A stretch of DNA of 64,000 nt from Stenotrophomonas rhizophila (GTDB taxonomy: Bacteria > Pseudomonadota > Gammaproteobacteria > Xanthomonadales > Xanthomonadaceae): the NCBI RefSeq assembly GCF_001704155.1, contig NZ_CP016294.1, forward strand, positions 1,795,501 to 1,859,500. Direction: 5' to 3'. The position numbers were made by a program, and so were the translations under genes. This document shows positions 1 to 8,676 of this stretch, one piece after another. Every line of letters starts with the position of its first letter. The first letter of the stretch is position 1. Under the pieces are notes generated by a model, which did not search any database, was not told where the DNA came from, and saw only the letters and a list, made by a program, of their open reading frames with translations.

Positions 1-100
1 TTTCTACGAGCCTACAAGGACGTATTTACGGCGTGTCCCGTAGCGGGCCCCCAGCGCGGCCTCACATCAGGCGATACCACCGCCGCTTGTGCTTTTCGCT
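1..100. other. Left edge, no supported gene
   Basis: These 100 bases lie downstream of edd on its coding strand. A short plus-strand reading frame enters from the window edge and stops at TAG 41-43 (about 13 codons), so it could be the tail of a convergent gene. That is too little to identify. I see no terminator with a T-run and no tRNA-like structure. Confidence 0.4.
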
Positions 101-2017
101 TCAGGCGTCCTTGGCTTCGTGCGGGGCCAACGCTGCAGCAGCATCGTTGCCCAGCTCGTATTCGGCATCGTAATTCCACATGTCGCCGTCGTCCGCAGCG
201 GGACCGCACGAAATCGAAATCGCGCCCTGGTCGGCCGGACCCACCAGGCGGCGGTTCATCGCAAACAGGTTGCGGCCCAGATCGTTCGCCGCCGGTGCCG
301 TGTTCGGTGCCTGCTCGCGCGCTGCCCATTCGGCCGCGTCCACCAGCACCTCCAGCGTGCCCGCCTCACCATCCAGCCGCATGATGTCGCCCTCGCGCAC
401 CCGCCCCAGCGGACCACCGCGCGAGGCTTCCGGTGTCATGTGGATTGCCGCCGGGAACTTGCCCGACGCGCCCGACAAGCGACCATCCGTCACCAGCGCA
501 ACGCGCCGGCCCTGGTTCTGCAGCAGCCCCAGCAACGGCGCCAGCGAATGCAGCTCCGGCATCCCGTTCGCACGCGGCCCCTGGTAACGCACCACCGCCA
601 CGAAATCCTGCGGCAGCAGCCCCGCCGCATGCAGCTTGTTCAACACCTGCGGCGCATCCACCACCACCGCCGGCGCCTCGATCGTCCGGTACTGAGGCTT
701 CACCGCTGACAGCTTGATCAGCGAACGGCCCAGGTTGCCGCGCAGCAGCCGCAGCCCACCCTGTGCCTCGAACGGCTCGGCCACCCCGCGCACCACCTCC
801 CGGTCCGCGCTCTCGGCAATGCCCTCGATCCACGTCAGCGCACCGTCGCGCAGCGCTGGATCCTGCGTGTACTGGCGCATGCCGCCTTCGGCCACCGTCA
901 CCAGGTCCGCGTGCATCAGCCCCGCGTCCATCAGCTCACGGAACACGAACGCCGTGCCGCCTGCTGCCGCGAAGCGGTTCACGTCCGCCTCGCCGTTCGG
1001 GTACACCCGCGCCAGCAGCGGCACCAGCTGCGACAGCTGGTCCATGTCGTCCCACGTCAGCACGATGCCCGCCGCCCGCGCCACCGCGATCCAGTGGATC
1101 GTGTGGTTGGTCGAACCGCCCGTGGCCATCAGCGTGACCACCGCATTGACGATTGCGCGCTCATCGATCAACCGGCCCAACGGCCGGAAATCATCGCCCA
1201 GCGCACAGATTTCCAGCGCACGCACCGCCGCATGCCGCGTCAGCGCATCGCGCAGCGGCGTTTCCGGATTCACGAACGACGCGCCCGGCAGCTGCACGCC
1301 CATCGCTTCCAGCAGCGTCTGGTTCGAATTGGCCGTGCCGTAGAACGTGCACGTGCCCACCCCGTGGTACGACGCCGCTTCGGCTTCCAGCAGCTCCTCG
1401 CGCGTGGCCAGGCCCGCCGCGTAGCGCTCGCGCACCTCGGCCTTCTGCTTGTTCGGAATGCCCGGCGTCATCGGCCCGGCCGGCAGGAAGATCGCCGGCA
1501 GGTGGCCGAACGCCAGCGCACCGATCAACAGCCCCGGCACGATCTTGTCGCACACGCCCAGGTAGACGGTGCTGTCGAACATGTCATGGCTCAACCCGAT
1601 CGCCGTGGACTGCGCGATCACATCGCGCGAGAACAGCGACAGCTCCATGCCGCCACGGCCCTGCGTGACCCCGTCGCACATCGCCGGCACGCCGCCGGCG
1701 ACCTGCGCCGTCGCGCCTACCGAACGGGCGGTCTCGCGCAGGATTTCAGGGTAATGCTCGAACGGCTGGTGCGCCGACAGCATGTCGTTGTAGGCAGTGA
1801 TGATGCCCAGGTTCGGCGTGACCCCGCCGCGCAGGCGGCTCTTGTCGGTCGGGCCACAGGCCGCAAAGCCGTGGGCCAGGTTGCCGCAGCTCAGGCGCGA
1901 ACGGAACGGGCCGTCGCGCAGCGCGGCGTCGATGCCCGCCAGGTACGCAGCGCGCGACGCGGCACTGCGCTGGACGATGCGCTCGGTGATGGCATGGAGT
2001 TTGGGGTGCAGGCTCAT
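101..2017 (-). CDS. edd: Phosphogluconate dehydratase
   Basis: Converts 6-phosphogluconate to 2-keto-3-deoxy-6-phosphogluconate, the first dedicated Entner-Doudoroff step, in the cytoplasm. The 638-aa product has full family length (IlvD/EDD iron-sulfur dehydratases). Visible family motifs are CDG near residues 114-116, GVCDK near 154-158 and [12 protein letters not shown] near 221-232; these carry the conserved cysteines expected to hold the Fe-S cluster. It is last in the minus-strand run zwf-glk-pgl-edd, 46 nt after pgl, so one transcript probably carries glucose phosphorylation through to KDPG. The aldolase gene eda is not in the window and would be expected beyond the left edge. Start is ATG at 2017. 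Confidence 0.96.
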   Translation of the reverse strand: MSLHPKLHAITERIVQRSAASRAAYLAGIDAALRDGPFRSRLSCGNLAHGFAACGPTDKSRLRGGVTPNLGIITAYNDMLSAHQPFEHYPEILRETARSVGATAQVAGGVPAMCDGVTQGRGGMELSLFSRDVIAQSTAIGLSHDMFDSTVYLGVCDKIVPGLLIGALAFGHLPAIFLPAGPMTPGIPNKQKAEVRERYAAGLATREELLEAEAASYHGVGTCTFYGTANSNQTLLEAMGVQLPGASFVNPETPLRDALTRHAAVRALEICALGDDFRPLGRLIDERAIVNAVVTLMATGGSTNHTIHWIAVARAAGIVLTWDDMDQLSQLVPLLARVYPNGEADVNRFAAAGGTAFVFRELMDAGLMHADLVTVAEGGMRQYTQDPALRDGALTWIEGIAESADREVVRGVAEPFEAQGGLRLLRGNLGRSLIKLSAVKPQYRTIEAPAVVVDAPQVLNKLHAAGLLPQDFVAVVRYQGPRANGMPELHSLAPLLGLLQNQGRRVALVTDGRLSGASGKFPAAIHMTPEASRGGPLGRVREGDIMRLDGEAGTLEVLVDAAEWAAREQAPNTAPAANDLGRNLFAMNRRLVGPADQGAISISCGPAADDGDMWNYDAEYELGNDAAAALAPHEAKDA

Positions 2018-2063
2018 TGGCTACCGGCTATGAGAGGGCGAGCGGAGTGACAGCGGCATCGAA

Positions 2064-2789
2064 TCAGTCGCACCAGTGGATGCGCAGCGTCGGGCGGCCA
2101 TCGAGATCGATCGCGTTGAGAATGGGATACAGCGCTGCATTGTTGCTTTCCAGCGCCTGCTTGAGCACTTCCAGCTTCTGCTTGCCTCGCAGCAGCAGCA
2201 GCCGCTGGCGGCACTGGCGCATGCCGTGCGGCGTCAACGTGATGCGCAGCGGCCACTGGTTCGATCCCGGGCAACCGGTGGCATCCAGCGCGGCGTAGGG
2301 CAGGGTGCTTTCCAGCGCACGGGCCAGGTCCTTCGAGCCGGGAAACAGCGATGCCGTGTGCCCGTCGTTGCCCATGCCGAACACCGCCAACGACGGTGCC
2401 TCGGTGTGCTGCGCCTGCAGGTTGGCGGTGTATACACATTCCGGCAACGGCTTGCCCACCCGCACCAGCGGATCGAAGTGTGCGCCCTCGGCGCGGTTGA
2501 GCAGGCTCTGGCGAACCAGCCAGGCATTGCTGTCGCGGTCCTGCGGCGACAGCCAGCGCTCGTCGACCAGGCTGACTTCGACCCGGTCCCACTGCACGTC
2601 CAGTTCGGCCAGCGCCTGGTACACCGGTGCCGGCGTGGTGCCGCCGGAGAGCAGCATCCGGGCCCGGCCGGCAGCGTCGATGTCATGGTTGAGGATCTGC
2701 GCCATTTCGGCTGCGATCGTCTCGATCCACGCATCGGCGTCGGTGTGCCGGATCAGGGTGAAGCGGTTGGAATCTTCAAGTGCGTTCAT
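2064..2789 (-). CDS. pgl: 6-phosphogluconolactonase
   Basis: Hydrolyses 6-phosphogluconolactone, the product of Zwf, to 6-phosphogluconate. The 241-aa protein has the DevB/SOL family hallmarks: LSGGTTPAPVY near residues 47-57, DERW near 76-79 and GMGNDGHTASLFPG near 138-151. The frame stays open well upstream into glk, but the ATG at 2789 fits the family length. It also gives a 4-nt ATGA overlap with glk, the usual arrangement for translational coupling. It sits between glk and edd in the Entner-Doudoroff operon. Confidence 0.95.
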   Translation of the reverse strand: MNALEDSNRFTLIRHTDADAWIETIAAEMAQILNHDIDAAGRARMLLSGGTTPAPVYQALAELDVQWDRVEVSLVDERWLSPQDRDSNAWLVRQSLLNRAEGAHFDPLVRVGKPLPECVYTANLQAQHTEAPSLAVFGMGNDGHTASLFPGSKDLARALESTLPYAALDATGCPGSNQWPLRITLTPHGMRQCRQRLLLLRGKQKLEVLKQALESNNAALYPILNAIDLDGRPTLRIHWCD

Positions 2790-3793
2790 GCGGCGCCTCC
2801 TGGCAGGTCGCGTTCGAGGTCGGCTGCGTAGGCGGCCGCACCCAGCAGGCCCGCGTGCGGGTGCATCACCGCCAGCGACGGCACCCGGGCCATGATCGAC
2901 GAGAACCGGCCCTTGTGTTCGAAGCGCTGGCGGAAGCCGGAATGCTGAAGGGAATCGAGCATCTTCGGCACCAGCCCGCCGGTCAGGAACACGCCGTCCC
3001 ACGCGCCCTGGATCAGCACCAGGTCGCCGGCAATGGCGCCGAACACCGCGCAGAACAGGTCCACCGTGCGCATCGCCTGCGGGTCGCCATGCAGGGCGCG
3101 CGCGGTGACGTCCACCGGCTGCAGCTGGCCCGGGTCGACATCGGCCATCTCGCACACCGCGCGATGGATGTTGACCAGGCCCGGCCCGCAGATCAGGCGT
3201 TCATTCGAGACGCGGCCGAACTGCTCGGACAGGATCTCCAGGATGCGGATCTCCTCCGGCGTGCCGGGCGGGAAGCTGACGTGGCCACCTTCGGTTTCCA
3301 GCGGGTAGCAGCGGCCGTGGCGCAGGATCAGCCCGCCCACGCCCAGCCCGGTGCCGGGGCCGATCACCGCGTAGTTGCGCGGCTGGCCGGGCTGGCCCGG
3401 TACCCACGCCGCGCCGCCGACCTGGACCACGTCCTGCGGCTGCAGCAGCGAGATCGCCATCGCCTGCGCGGCGAAGTCGTTGATCAGGTGCAGGCCATCG
3501 AAGCCGAGCATGTGCGCGGTGCGCATGCGCGAGATCACCCACGGATGGTTGGTGATGCGCGCCTCGTCACCATCGACGCGGCCGGCCACGGCGAACACGC
3601 CACGGCGTGCTTCGGCGCCGATCTGCTCCAGGTAATGCCGTGCGGCATCGCCCAGCGACGGGAAATCGGCGACCACGAATTCGCGGATGCTGTCCTTCAG
3701 CAGCGGCGCGGCCAGGCTGGTGTCGGCCAGCGCGAAGCGGGCGTTGGTGCCCCCGATATCGGCCACCAGCGCCGGTTGGGTCGACACCGTCAT
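2786..3793 (-). CDS. glk: Glucokinase (ROK-unrelated Glk family)
   Basis: Phosphorylates cytoplasmic glucose to glucose-6-phosphate with ATP. The 335-aa length is typical for bacterial Glk. Seen: phosphate-binding motif DIGGTNARFAL near residues 12-22, INDFAAQA near 104-111, GPGTGLGVG, and LETEGGHVSF, all characteristic of the hexokinase-like Glk family. ATG at 3793 is chosen because the open frame upstream is antisense-like and because it gives a 4-nt overlap with zwf. Placement between zwf and pgl links glucose entry directly to oxidation through 6-phosphogluconate. Confidence 0.95.
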   Translation of the reverse strand: MTVSTQPALVADIGGTNARFALADTSLAAPLLKDSIREFVVADFPSLGDAARHYLEQIGAEARRGVFAVAGRVDGDEARITNHPWVISRMRTAHMLGFDGLHLINDFAAQAMAISLLQPQDVVQVGGAAWVPGQPGQPRNYAVIGPGTGLGVGGLILRHGRCYPLETEGGHVSFPPGTPEEIRILEILSEQFGRVSNERLICGPGLVNIHRAVCEMADVDPGQLQPVDVTARALHGDPQAMRTVDLFCAVFGAIAGDLVLIQGAWDGVFLTGGLVPKMLDSLQHSGFRQRFEHKGRFSSIMARVPSLAVMHPHAGLLGAAAYAADLERDLPGGAA

Positions 3794-5229
3794 GCGCGAT
3801 CCTTGCGGTTGGCCTCGGCATCCACATCGGCCGGCAGGAAGCCGAACGCCTGTTCCGGGCCCCATTCGCCGGCCGGGTAGGGCTGCAGCGGCAGCTGCGC
3901 TTCCTTCCAGGCATCGCTGACGCTGTCGATCCAGGCCCAGGCGGCACGCACTTCATCGTCGCGCACGAACAGCGCATGGTTGCCGTTGAAGGCATCCAGA
4001 AACAGGCGCTCGTAGGCGATGCGGCGGTGCAGGCCGGTCGGCACGGACAGTTCCAGTTCCAGCGGGTGCAGTTCCAGCGCGCCCCACTCCGGGCCGGCCA
4101 GGCTGCTCATCAGGCCCAGCTCGATGTTTTCCTGCGGCTGCAGCTGGAAGGTGATGCGGTTGGGCGTGGCGTTGGCGCGGTCGGGTCGTTCGAACAGCCA
4201 ATGCGTGACCGGCTTGAGGTTGACCACCACGCGGGTGGTGCGCTCGGCCAGGCGCTTGCCGGTGACCAGGTGGAACGGCACCCCGGACCAGCGCCAGTTG
4301 TCGATATGCGCGGTGACCCCGGCGAAGGTTTCCACATCGCTGCCTTCCGGCGGCTGGTAGGCCTGCGCGGGCTGGCCGTTGATGGTGCCGGCGGTGTAAC
4401 GGCCGCGCACGCTGTCGCGCGCGGCATGCTTGGCATCCAGCGGACGCAGCGCACGCAGCACCTTGACCTTCTCATCGCGGATGCGGTCGGCTTCCAGCGA
4501 CGCCGGTGGTTCCATCGCCACCAGGCACAGCAGCTGCAGGATGTGGCTCTGGACCATGTCGCGCAGCGCGCCCGAACGCGCGTAGTAGGCATCGCGGCCA
4601 TCCACGCCTTCGCTCTCGGCGACCAGGATGTGCACCGATTCGATGTAGTTGCGGTTCCACACCGCCTCAAGCAGCGTGTTGCCGAAGCGCAGGGCGATCA
4701 GGTTCTGCACCGCCGCCTTGCCCAGGTAATGGTCCAGGCGGAACACGCGGTCTTCGTCGATCCACTGGCCGATGGTGGTCAGGATCTGTTCGGCGCTGGC
4801 GCTGTCGCTGCCGATCGGCTTTTCCAGCATCAGGCGTGCCGGCGCGGCCAGCGCGCCCCCCAGGGCCAGGCCCTCGCAGGTGGAGATGTACAGGCCCGGC
4901 GGAATGGCCAGGTAGCTCACGCACTTGCGGTCGACCAGGTCGCTGACCGAGTCGGCCACCGACTGCGGATCGCGCAGGTCCACCGAACGGTAGTCGATGC
5001 GGTCCAGCAGCGACTGGATGTCATCCAGGCTGGCCGCCGGCATCGCCTGCTGCAGGCGCGGGCGCAGGATCTGGCGGAATGCGTCGGTGTCGTGCGGGGA
5101 CAGTGCCAGTGCGCGGACCTTGAAGTCTTCCGGCAGCAGGCCGTCACCCAGCAGGCGCAGCAACGAAGGGAACAGGTAGCGCTGGGCGAGGTCGCCGGTG
5201 GCGCCAAACAGGAAGAGGGTATCGTGCAT
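3790..5229 (-). CDS. zwf: Glucose-6-phosphate 1-dehydrogenase
   Basis: Oxidises glucose-6-phosphate to 6-phosphogluconolactone with NAD(P)+. The 479-aa product shows the dinucleotide-binding motif GATGDLAQR at residues 9-17, EKPIG near 136-140 and the substrate site RLDHYLGK near 164-171. This site usually reads RIDHYLGK; I/L is conservative. An in-frame extension to 5331 exists, but the Rossmann strand begins directly after ATG 5229. It is first in the zwf-glk-pgl-edd operon and divergent from the ABC ATPase at 5562. A LacI-type palindrome at 5415-5428 lies in the shared promoter region, which suggests sugar-responsive control. Confidence 0.96.
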   Translation of the reverse strand: MHDTLFLFGATGDLAQRYLFPSLLRLLGDGLLPEDFKVRALALSPHDTDAFRQILRPRLQQAMPAASLDDIQSLLDRIDYRSVDLRDPQSVADSVSDLVDRKCVSYLAIPPGLYISTCEGLALGGALAAPARLMLEKPIGSDSASAEQILTTIGQWIDEDRVFRLDHYLGKAAVQNLIALRFGNTLLEAVWNRNYIESVHILVAESEGVDGRDAYYARSGALRDMVQSHILQLLCLVAMEPPASLEADRIRDEKVKVLRALRPLDAKHAARDSVRGRYTAGTINGQPAQAYQPPEGSDVETFAGVTAHIDNWRWSGVPFHLVTGKRLAERTTRVVVNLKPVTHWLFERPDRANATPNRITFQLQPQENIELGLMSSLAGPEWGALELHPLELELSVPTGLHRRIAYERLFLDAFNGNHALFVRDDEVRAAWAWIDSVSDAWKEAQLPLQPYPAGEWGPEQAFGFLPADVDAEANRKDRA

Positions 5230-5561
5230 CGCTCGAGTTTCAGATCCGGGTGACATCGTTGTCAATCGCTTCTCGTCTATGTTCTCGGGGGTCAAGCTGG
5301 CCGCGGTGTCCGGTTGCTGCAATCGCAACATGAACAGGTGCGGGCCCGCCCATCATGGGGCATGTCACGTCCTGACGGCGACGCGGTCATGACCGACCAT
5401 TGGATACTGCCACGTGAAAACGTTTACATGGCAGAATGAGCAGACTGTATTCGATTGCAGTGGTCGCCGTCATGCGGCACCACGCCATCGACCTGCCATC
5501 GGGAGGGCCGAAGGCAGTTCCGCATCAACAGCCCGGCAGCGGGCGGACTGGAATGGGTGAT
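5230..5561. promoter_or_regulatory. Divergent promoter region zwf / ABC ATPase
   Basis: About 330 bases without a convincing gene separate the divergent zwf and ugpC-type genes. The notable element is the central-CG palindrome at 5415-5428, listed separately. I could not assign -35/-10 boxes with confidence in this GC-rich sequence. Confidence 0.5.
5415..5428. promoter_or_regulatory. LacI-type operator candidate
   Basis: The 14-mer TGAAAACGTTTACA is a dyad around a central CG: AAACGTTT is a perfect palindrome, flanked by TG/CA with one mismatched pair. Central-CG, A/T-rich dyads of this length are the classic form for LacI-family sugar regulators. It lies 186 bases upstream of the zwf start and 134 bases upstream of the ABC ATPase start, so one repressor could serve both promoters. 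No LacI gene is in the window, so the regulator is unknown. Confidence 0.55.
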
Positions 5562-6656
5562 ATGGCAAAAGTGCAGTTGCAGGGCGTGCGCAAGGTGTAC
5601 GACAACGGCCAGGTGGCCGTCCAGGGCGCGACCTTTGAAGTGGCCGATGGGGAATTGATGGTCCTGGTGGGGCCGTCGGGGTGTGGCAAGTCGACCCTGC
5701 TGCGCATGGTCGCCGGCCTTGAGGAAATCAGCGGTGGCACGCTGAGCATCGGCGACCGCGTGGTCAACGACGTGGCGCCGAAGGACCGTGATATCGCCAT
5801 GGTGTTCCAGAGCTATGCGCTGTACCCGCACATGACCGTGGCCGAGAACCTGGCCTTCGGGCTGAAGCTGCGCGGCCACGACAAGGCGACCATCGCCAAG
5901 CGCGTGAATGAAGCGGCGCAGACGCTGGGCCTGACCGAGATGCTCGACAAACTGCCCAAGGCGATGTCCGGCGGCCAACGCCAGCGCGTGGCGCTGGGGC
6001 GTGCGCTGGTGCGCGAACCGGCGGTGTTCCTGCTCGATGAGCCGCTGTCGAACCTGGATGCCAAGCTGCGCCACAGCGTGCGCACCGAGATTGCGCAGCT
6101 GCACCGCAAGCTGGGCACCACGATGATCTACGTGACCCACGACCAGGTGGAAGCGATGACCCTGGGCCAGCGGATCGTGGTGCTCAAGGACGGGGTGATC
6201 CAGCAGATCGACACGCCGATGGCGCTGTACGACCGCCCGGCCAACCTGTTCGTGGCCGGCTTCCTCGGCAGCCCGGCGATGAACGTGCTGCGCGGCACGC
6301 TCCAGCGCGTGGATGGCGGGGTAGTAGTGCAGGAAGGCACGCTGCGCGCGCCGCTGGGCGCTGCGACCATCGACCCGTCCTGGATCGGGCGGACGTTGGC
6401 GGTCGGGGTCCGGCCGGAGCATCTGCAGCCGGCCGTGCCGGGCGATGCCAACGCGTTTGAAGCGACCATCGACGGCATCGAGCCGGTGGGCAACGAGATC
6501 TTCGTCAACATGACCCATGGCGACCAGGCGCTGGTGATGCGCGTCGCGCCGCAGGCCTTGCCGGCGGTGGGTGGCACCATCCGCGTGGCGATCCAGCCGC
6601 AGGGGCTGCATTTCTTCGATGCGGATTCCGGCGAGCGGTTGAACCACGACGCGTGA
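5562..6656 (+). CDS. ugpC: Sugar / glycerol-3-phosphate ABC transporter ATPase (UgpC/MalK family)
   Basis: ATP-hydrolysing subunit of a carbohydrate importer of the CUT1 class. The 364-aa protein has Walker A GPSGCGKST at residues 37-45, Q-loop Q83, signature MSGGQ at 135-139 (consensus LSGGQ) and Walker B VFLLDE at 155-160. A C-terminal TOBE-like regulatory domain follows. The frame is open from 5436. ATG 5562 (MAKVQL) is preferred from family alignment memory; ATG 5553 is an alternative. No permease or binding protein adjoins it, so like many MalK-type ATPases it may energise permeases encoded elsewhere. The transported sugar cannot be told from sequence. Confidence 0.85.
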   Translation: MAKVQLQGVRKVYDNGQVAVQGATFEVADGELMVLVGPSGCGKSTLLRMVAGLEEISGGTLSIGDRVVNDVAPKDRDIAMVFQSYALYPHMTVAENLAFGLKLRGHDKATIAKRVNEAAQTLGLTEMLDKLPKAMSGGQRQRVALGRALVREPAVFLLDEPLSNLDAKLRHSVRTEIAQLHRKLGTTMIYVTHDQVEAMTLGQRIVVLKDGVIQQIDTPMALYDRPANLFVAGFLGSPAMNVLRGTLQRVDGGVVVQEGTLRAPLGAATIDPSWIGRTLAVGVRPEHLQPAVPGDANAFEATIDGIEPVGNEIFVNMTHGDQALVMRVAPQALPAVGGTIRVAIQPQGLHFFDADSGERLNHDA

Positions 6657-6663
6657 TGGATCC

Positions 6664-6731
6664 GGTCACGACCAACGGTCGTGACCTACCGGGAGACGGA
6701 ACGTTGGTAGGACACGACCGTTGGTCGTGTC
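6664..6731. repeat. SMAG (GTAG) repeat pair, inverted
   Basis: Two about 25-base hairpin units face each other: 6664-6689 (stem GGTCACGACC / GGTCGTGACC, ending CTAC) and 6707-6731 (starting GTAG, stem GACACGACC / GGTCGTGTC). The GTAG head and inverted pairing match the SMAG REP-like elements of S. maltophilia. The pair sits between the convergent ugpC and ygfZ genes and may act as a bidirectional RNA stop or stabiliser. Confidence 0.8.
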
Positions 6732-6736
6732 GCCCG

Positions 6737-7600
6737 TCAACGGGCGAGGCCGTCCAGCAATGGGACGCCGTGGGCTTCGGCGCCGCCAACGCTCAATGCC
6801 CCCTCGGCCATCTCCAGCGGCAGCACCGCCAGCGCCAGGTCTCCGGCCACGCTCGCCACCGTGCCAACGGTGGCGCCGTTCTGCTCGACCTTCGCGCCAC
6901 TGGCGGTGCCATCGGCCACGCGCAGCAGCTGCAGGGCGCGCTTGGCCTTGCCCAGGAAATGGGTGCGGGCCACGATTTCCTGTCCCGGGTAGCAGCCCTT
7001 CTTGACGCTGTAGCCGTTCAGGCGGTCCAGGCCCAGCTGCTGCGGGGTCCACTGTTCGCGCTGGTCGGCCGTCAGTCGCGGCACCCCGTAGCGCAGGTCG
7101 GACTGGCGCCAGGCCAGTTCGAACGCGGCATCGGCCGGCGATGCATCCGCGGGCGCGGGTGCGATCTTCAGGGTGCGCGGCAACGCATCGCTGCCCACAT
7201 CCAGCTCCAGCGCGTCACCCTCCAGCGCAATTGCCGCGCCAGACGCCGCTTCCGGCGCGGTGAAGCTGCCGGCCACCGCCAGATCGGTGCGCACCTCTAT
7301 CTTGACCTTGCGGCGGAACACGAAGCGCTGTAACTGCGACGCAATCGCATCGGCGTCGCCGTCGGCCAGCACCAGCAGTACGTGCTCCTGGTCCAGCTTC
7401 AACAGCTGAAACACAGCAAGGGTGCGGCCCTTGGCGCTCAGCCAGGCGCTCCACTGCCAGTGCTGGACGGGCAGGGCGGTGACATCGCTGGCGAACTGGG
7501 CATGGGCGAACGCCGCCGCATCCACACCGCGCAGGCTGAGCAGCGCGTGACCGGAAAGGCGCGGAAAACCACTGAAATCGAAGGGCAGGTTGTCAGGCAC
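6737..7600 (-). CDS. ygfZ: YgfZ-type folate-binding Fe-S maintenance protein
   Basis: Member of the YgfZ/GcvT-like family, which uses tetrahydrofolate in Fe-S cluster maintenance and in tRNA thiomethylation by MiaB. The diagnostic motif K-G-C-Y-x-G-Q-E is present at about residues 201-208 (KGCYPGQE); the cysteine is the functional residue in the family. From a GTG at 7600 the product is 287 aa. An ATG at 7651 would extend it by 17 residues but would overlap the divergent SDHAF4-like ORF at 7640. Neither start has a strong ribosome site. Its position beside the Fe-S enzyme succinate dehydrogenase may be meaningful. Confidence 0.88.
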   Translation of the reverse strand: MPDNLPFDFSGFPRLSGHALLSLRGVDAAAFAHAQFASDVTALPVQHWQWSAWLSAKGRTLAVFQLLKLDQEHVLLVLADGDADAIASQLQRFVFRRKVKIEVRTDLAVAGSFTAPEAASGAAIALEGDALELDVGSDALPRTLKIAPAPADASPADAAFELAWRQSDLRYGVPRLTADQREQWTPQQLGLDRLNGYSVKKGCYPGQEIVARTHFLGKAKRALQLLRVADGTASGAKVEQNGATVGTVASVAGDLALAVLPLEMAEGALSVGGAEAHGVPLLDGLAR

Positions 7601-7639
7601 GTGAACGGGGTCTAAAATTTGTGCGTTGCGAGACCACCC

Positions 7640-7813
7640 ATGATAGGCCAAACAACCCCCACTCCCGATATCGATCCTGAAGCCCCGCTGGTACCGGAGG
7701 AGCAGCCGCTCGCCGTTACGCCGGTGGCGCCTGTGGAGATCGGTGGCCGCGGCGGACTGGATCCGGTGCGGTATGGCGATTGGGAGAAAAACGGACGCTG
7801 CATCGATTTCTGA
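7640..7813 (+). CDS. SDHAF4-like succinate dehydrogenase assembly factor (DUF1674)
   Basis: A 57-aa protein whose C-terminal half, GGRGGLDPVRYGDWEKNGR at about residues 35-53, is the DUF1674/SDHAF4 signature. In mitochondria SDHAF4 binds flavinated SdhA and protects it before complex assembly. The N-terminal half is acidic, proline-rich and looks disordered. It lies 57 nt upstream of sdhC in the same direction, so co-expression with sdhCDAB is likely. The in-frame TTG at 7619 is a less likely start than ATG 7640. Confidence 0.85.
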   Translation: MIGQTTPTPDIDPEAPLVPEEQPLAVTPVAPVEIGGRGGLDPVRYGDWEKNGRCIDF

Positions 7814-7870
7814 TCAGCATTGAGCCAACGCGGCAATTGTGCCGCCCAGCCGAGACAACGAGCCCAGCGA

Positions 7871-8263
7871 ATGGCCGCCAGAGAACGTCCCCTTTCCCCG
7901 CACCTTCAGGTGTATCGCTGGCAGATTCAGATGGCCACCTCGATCCTGCATCGAGCCACCGGCATCTTTCTGTCTGTTGGAGCCCTGATCATCGCTGGCG
8001 GCCTGCTCGCCCTGATGATGGGTCCTGAATCCTGGAACTGCTTCACCGGCCACGCCGGCAGCTGGTACGGAAAGCTGTTCCTGTTCGCCTGGACCTGGTC
8101 CTTCGCCTACCACCTGTGCAATGGCATCCGCCATATCGTGCAGGACTTCGCGATCGGCTTCAGCATTCCGGCCTTCGTGCGCAGCAGCTGGATGTCGGTC
8201 ATCGCCAGCCTGGTGATCACCGCGCTGGTCTGGGCCTATGTCTTCATGGGAGCGACCGCATGA
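7871..8263 (+). CDS. sdhC: Succinate dehydrogenase cytochrome b556 subunit
   Basis: Membrane anchor of complex II that binds heme b and quinone. The 130-aa protein has the conserved N-terminal segment SPHLQVYRWQIQMATSILHR (residues 9-28), then three predicted transmembrane helices (about 31-51, 68-90, 106-127). GIRH at 85-88 supplies the likely axial heme histidine. ATG 7871 fits the family start; the frame is open 17 codons further upstream. It overlaps sdhD by 4 nt (ATGA). Confidence 0.95.
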   Translation: MAARERPLSPHLQVYRWQIQMATSILHRATGIFLSVGALIIAGGLLALMMGPESWNCFTGHAGSWYGKLFLFAWTWSFAYHLCNGIRHIVQDFAIGFSIPAFVRSSWMSVIASLVITALVWAYVFMGATA

Positions 8264-8646
8264 ACAAGTTCCGTACCCCGTTGAAGAACGTGCGTGGCCT
8301 GGGCGCGGCCAAGACCGGCACCGAGCACTTCGTGCTGCAGCGCCTGACCGCCACCGCGCTGGTCCCGCTGACCATCTGGTTCCTCATCTTCGTGCTGAGC
8401 CTGGTCAACGCCGATTACGTGACCGCCGCCGACGCGGTGTCCAAGCCGTGGAACGCGGTGCTGCTGGTGGGCTTCCTGGTGGCCATGTTCTGGCACGCCC
8501 AGCTGGGCCTGCAGGTCGTGCTGGAAGACTACATCCATAATTCGTTGCTGGCCCTGGCGCTGCAGACCACGGTGAAGTTCATTGCCGTGCTGGGCGCGAT
8601 CGTCAGTGTTTTTGCGGTCGCCCGCATTGCGCTCGGCGTTGCCTGA
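8260..8646 (+). CDS. sdhD: Succinate dehydrogenase hydrophobic anchor subunit
   Basis: Second membrane anchor of complex II, 128 aa, with three hydrophobic helices (about 30-50, 66-88, 103-125). WHAQLGLQVVLEDY at 78-91 carries the family H-x(n)-ED-Y elements near the quinone and heme site. Translation starts inside the sdhC stop (ATGA). A 30-nt gap leads to sdhA. Confidence 0.94.
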   Translation: MNKFRTPLKNVRGLGAAKTGTEHFVLQRLTATALVPLTIWFLIFVLSLVNADYVTAADAVSKPWNAVLLVGFLVAMFWHAQLGLQVVLEDYIHNSLLALALQTTVKFIAVLGAIVSVFAVARIALGVA

Positions 8647-8676
8647 GTCAGGCACCAAGACAGGAATCCAGAGTAG

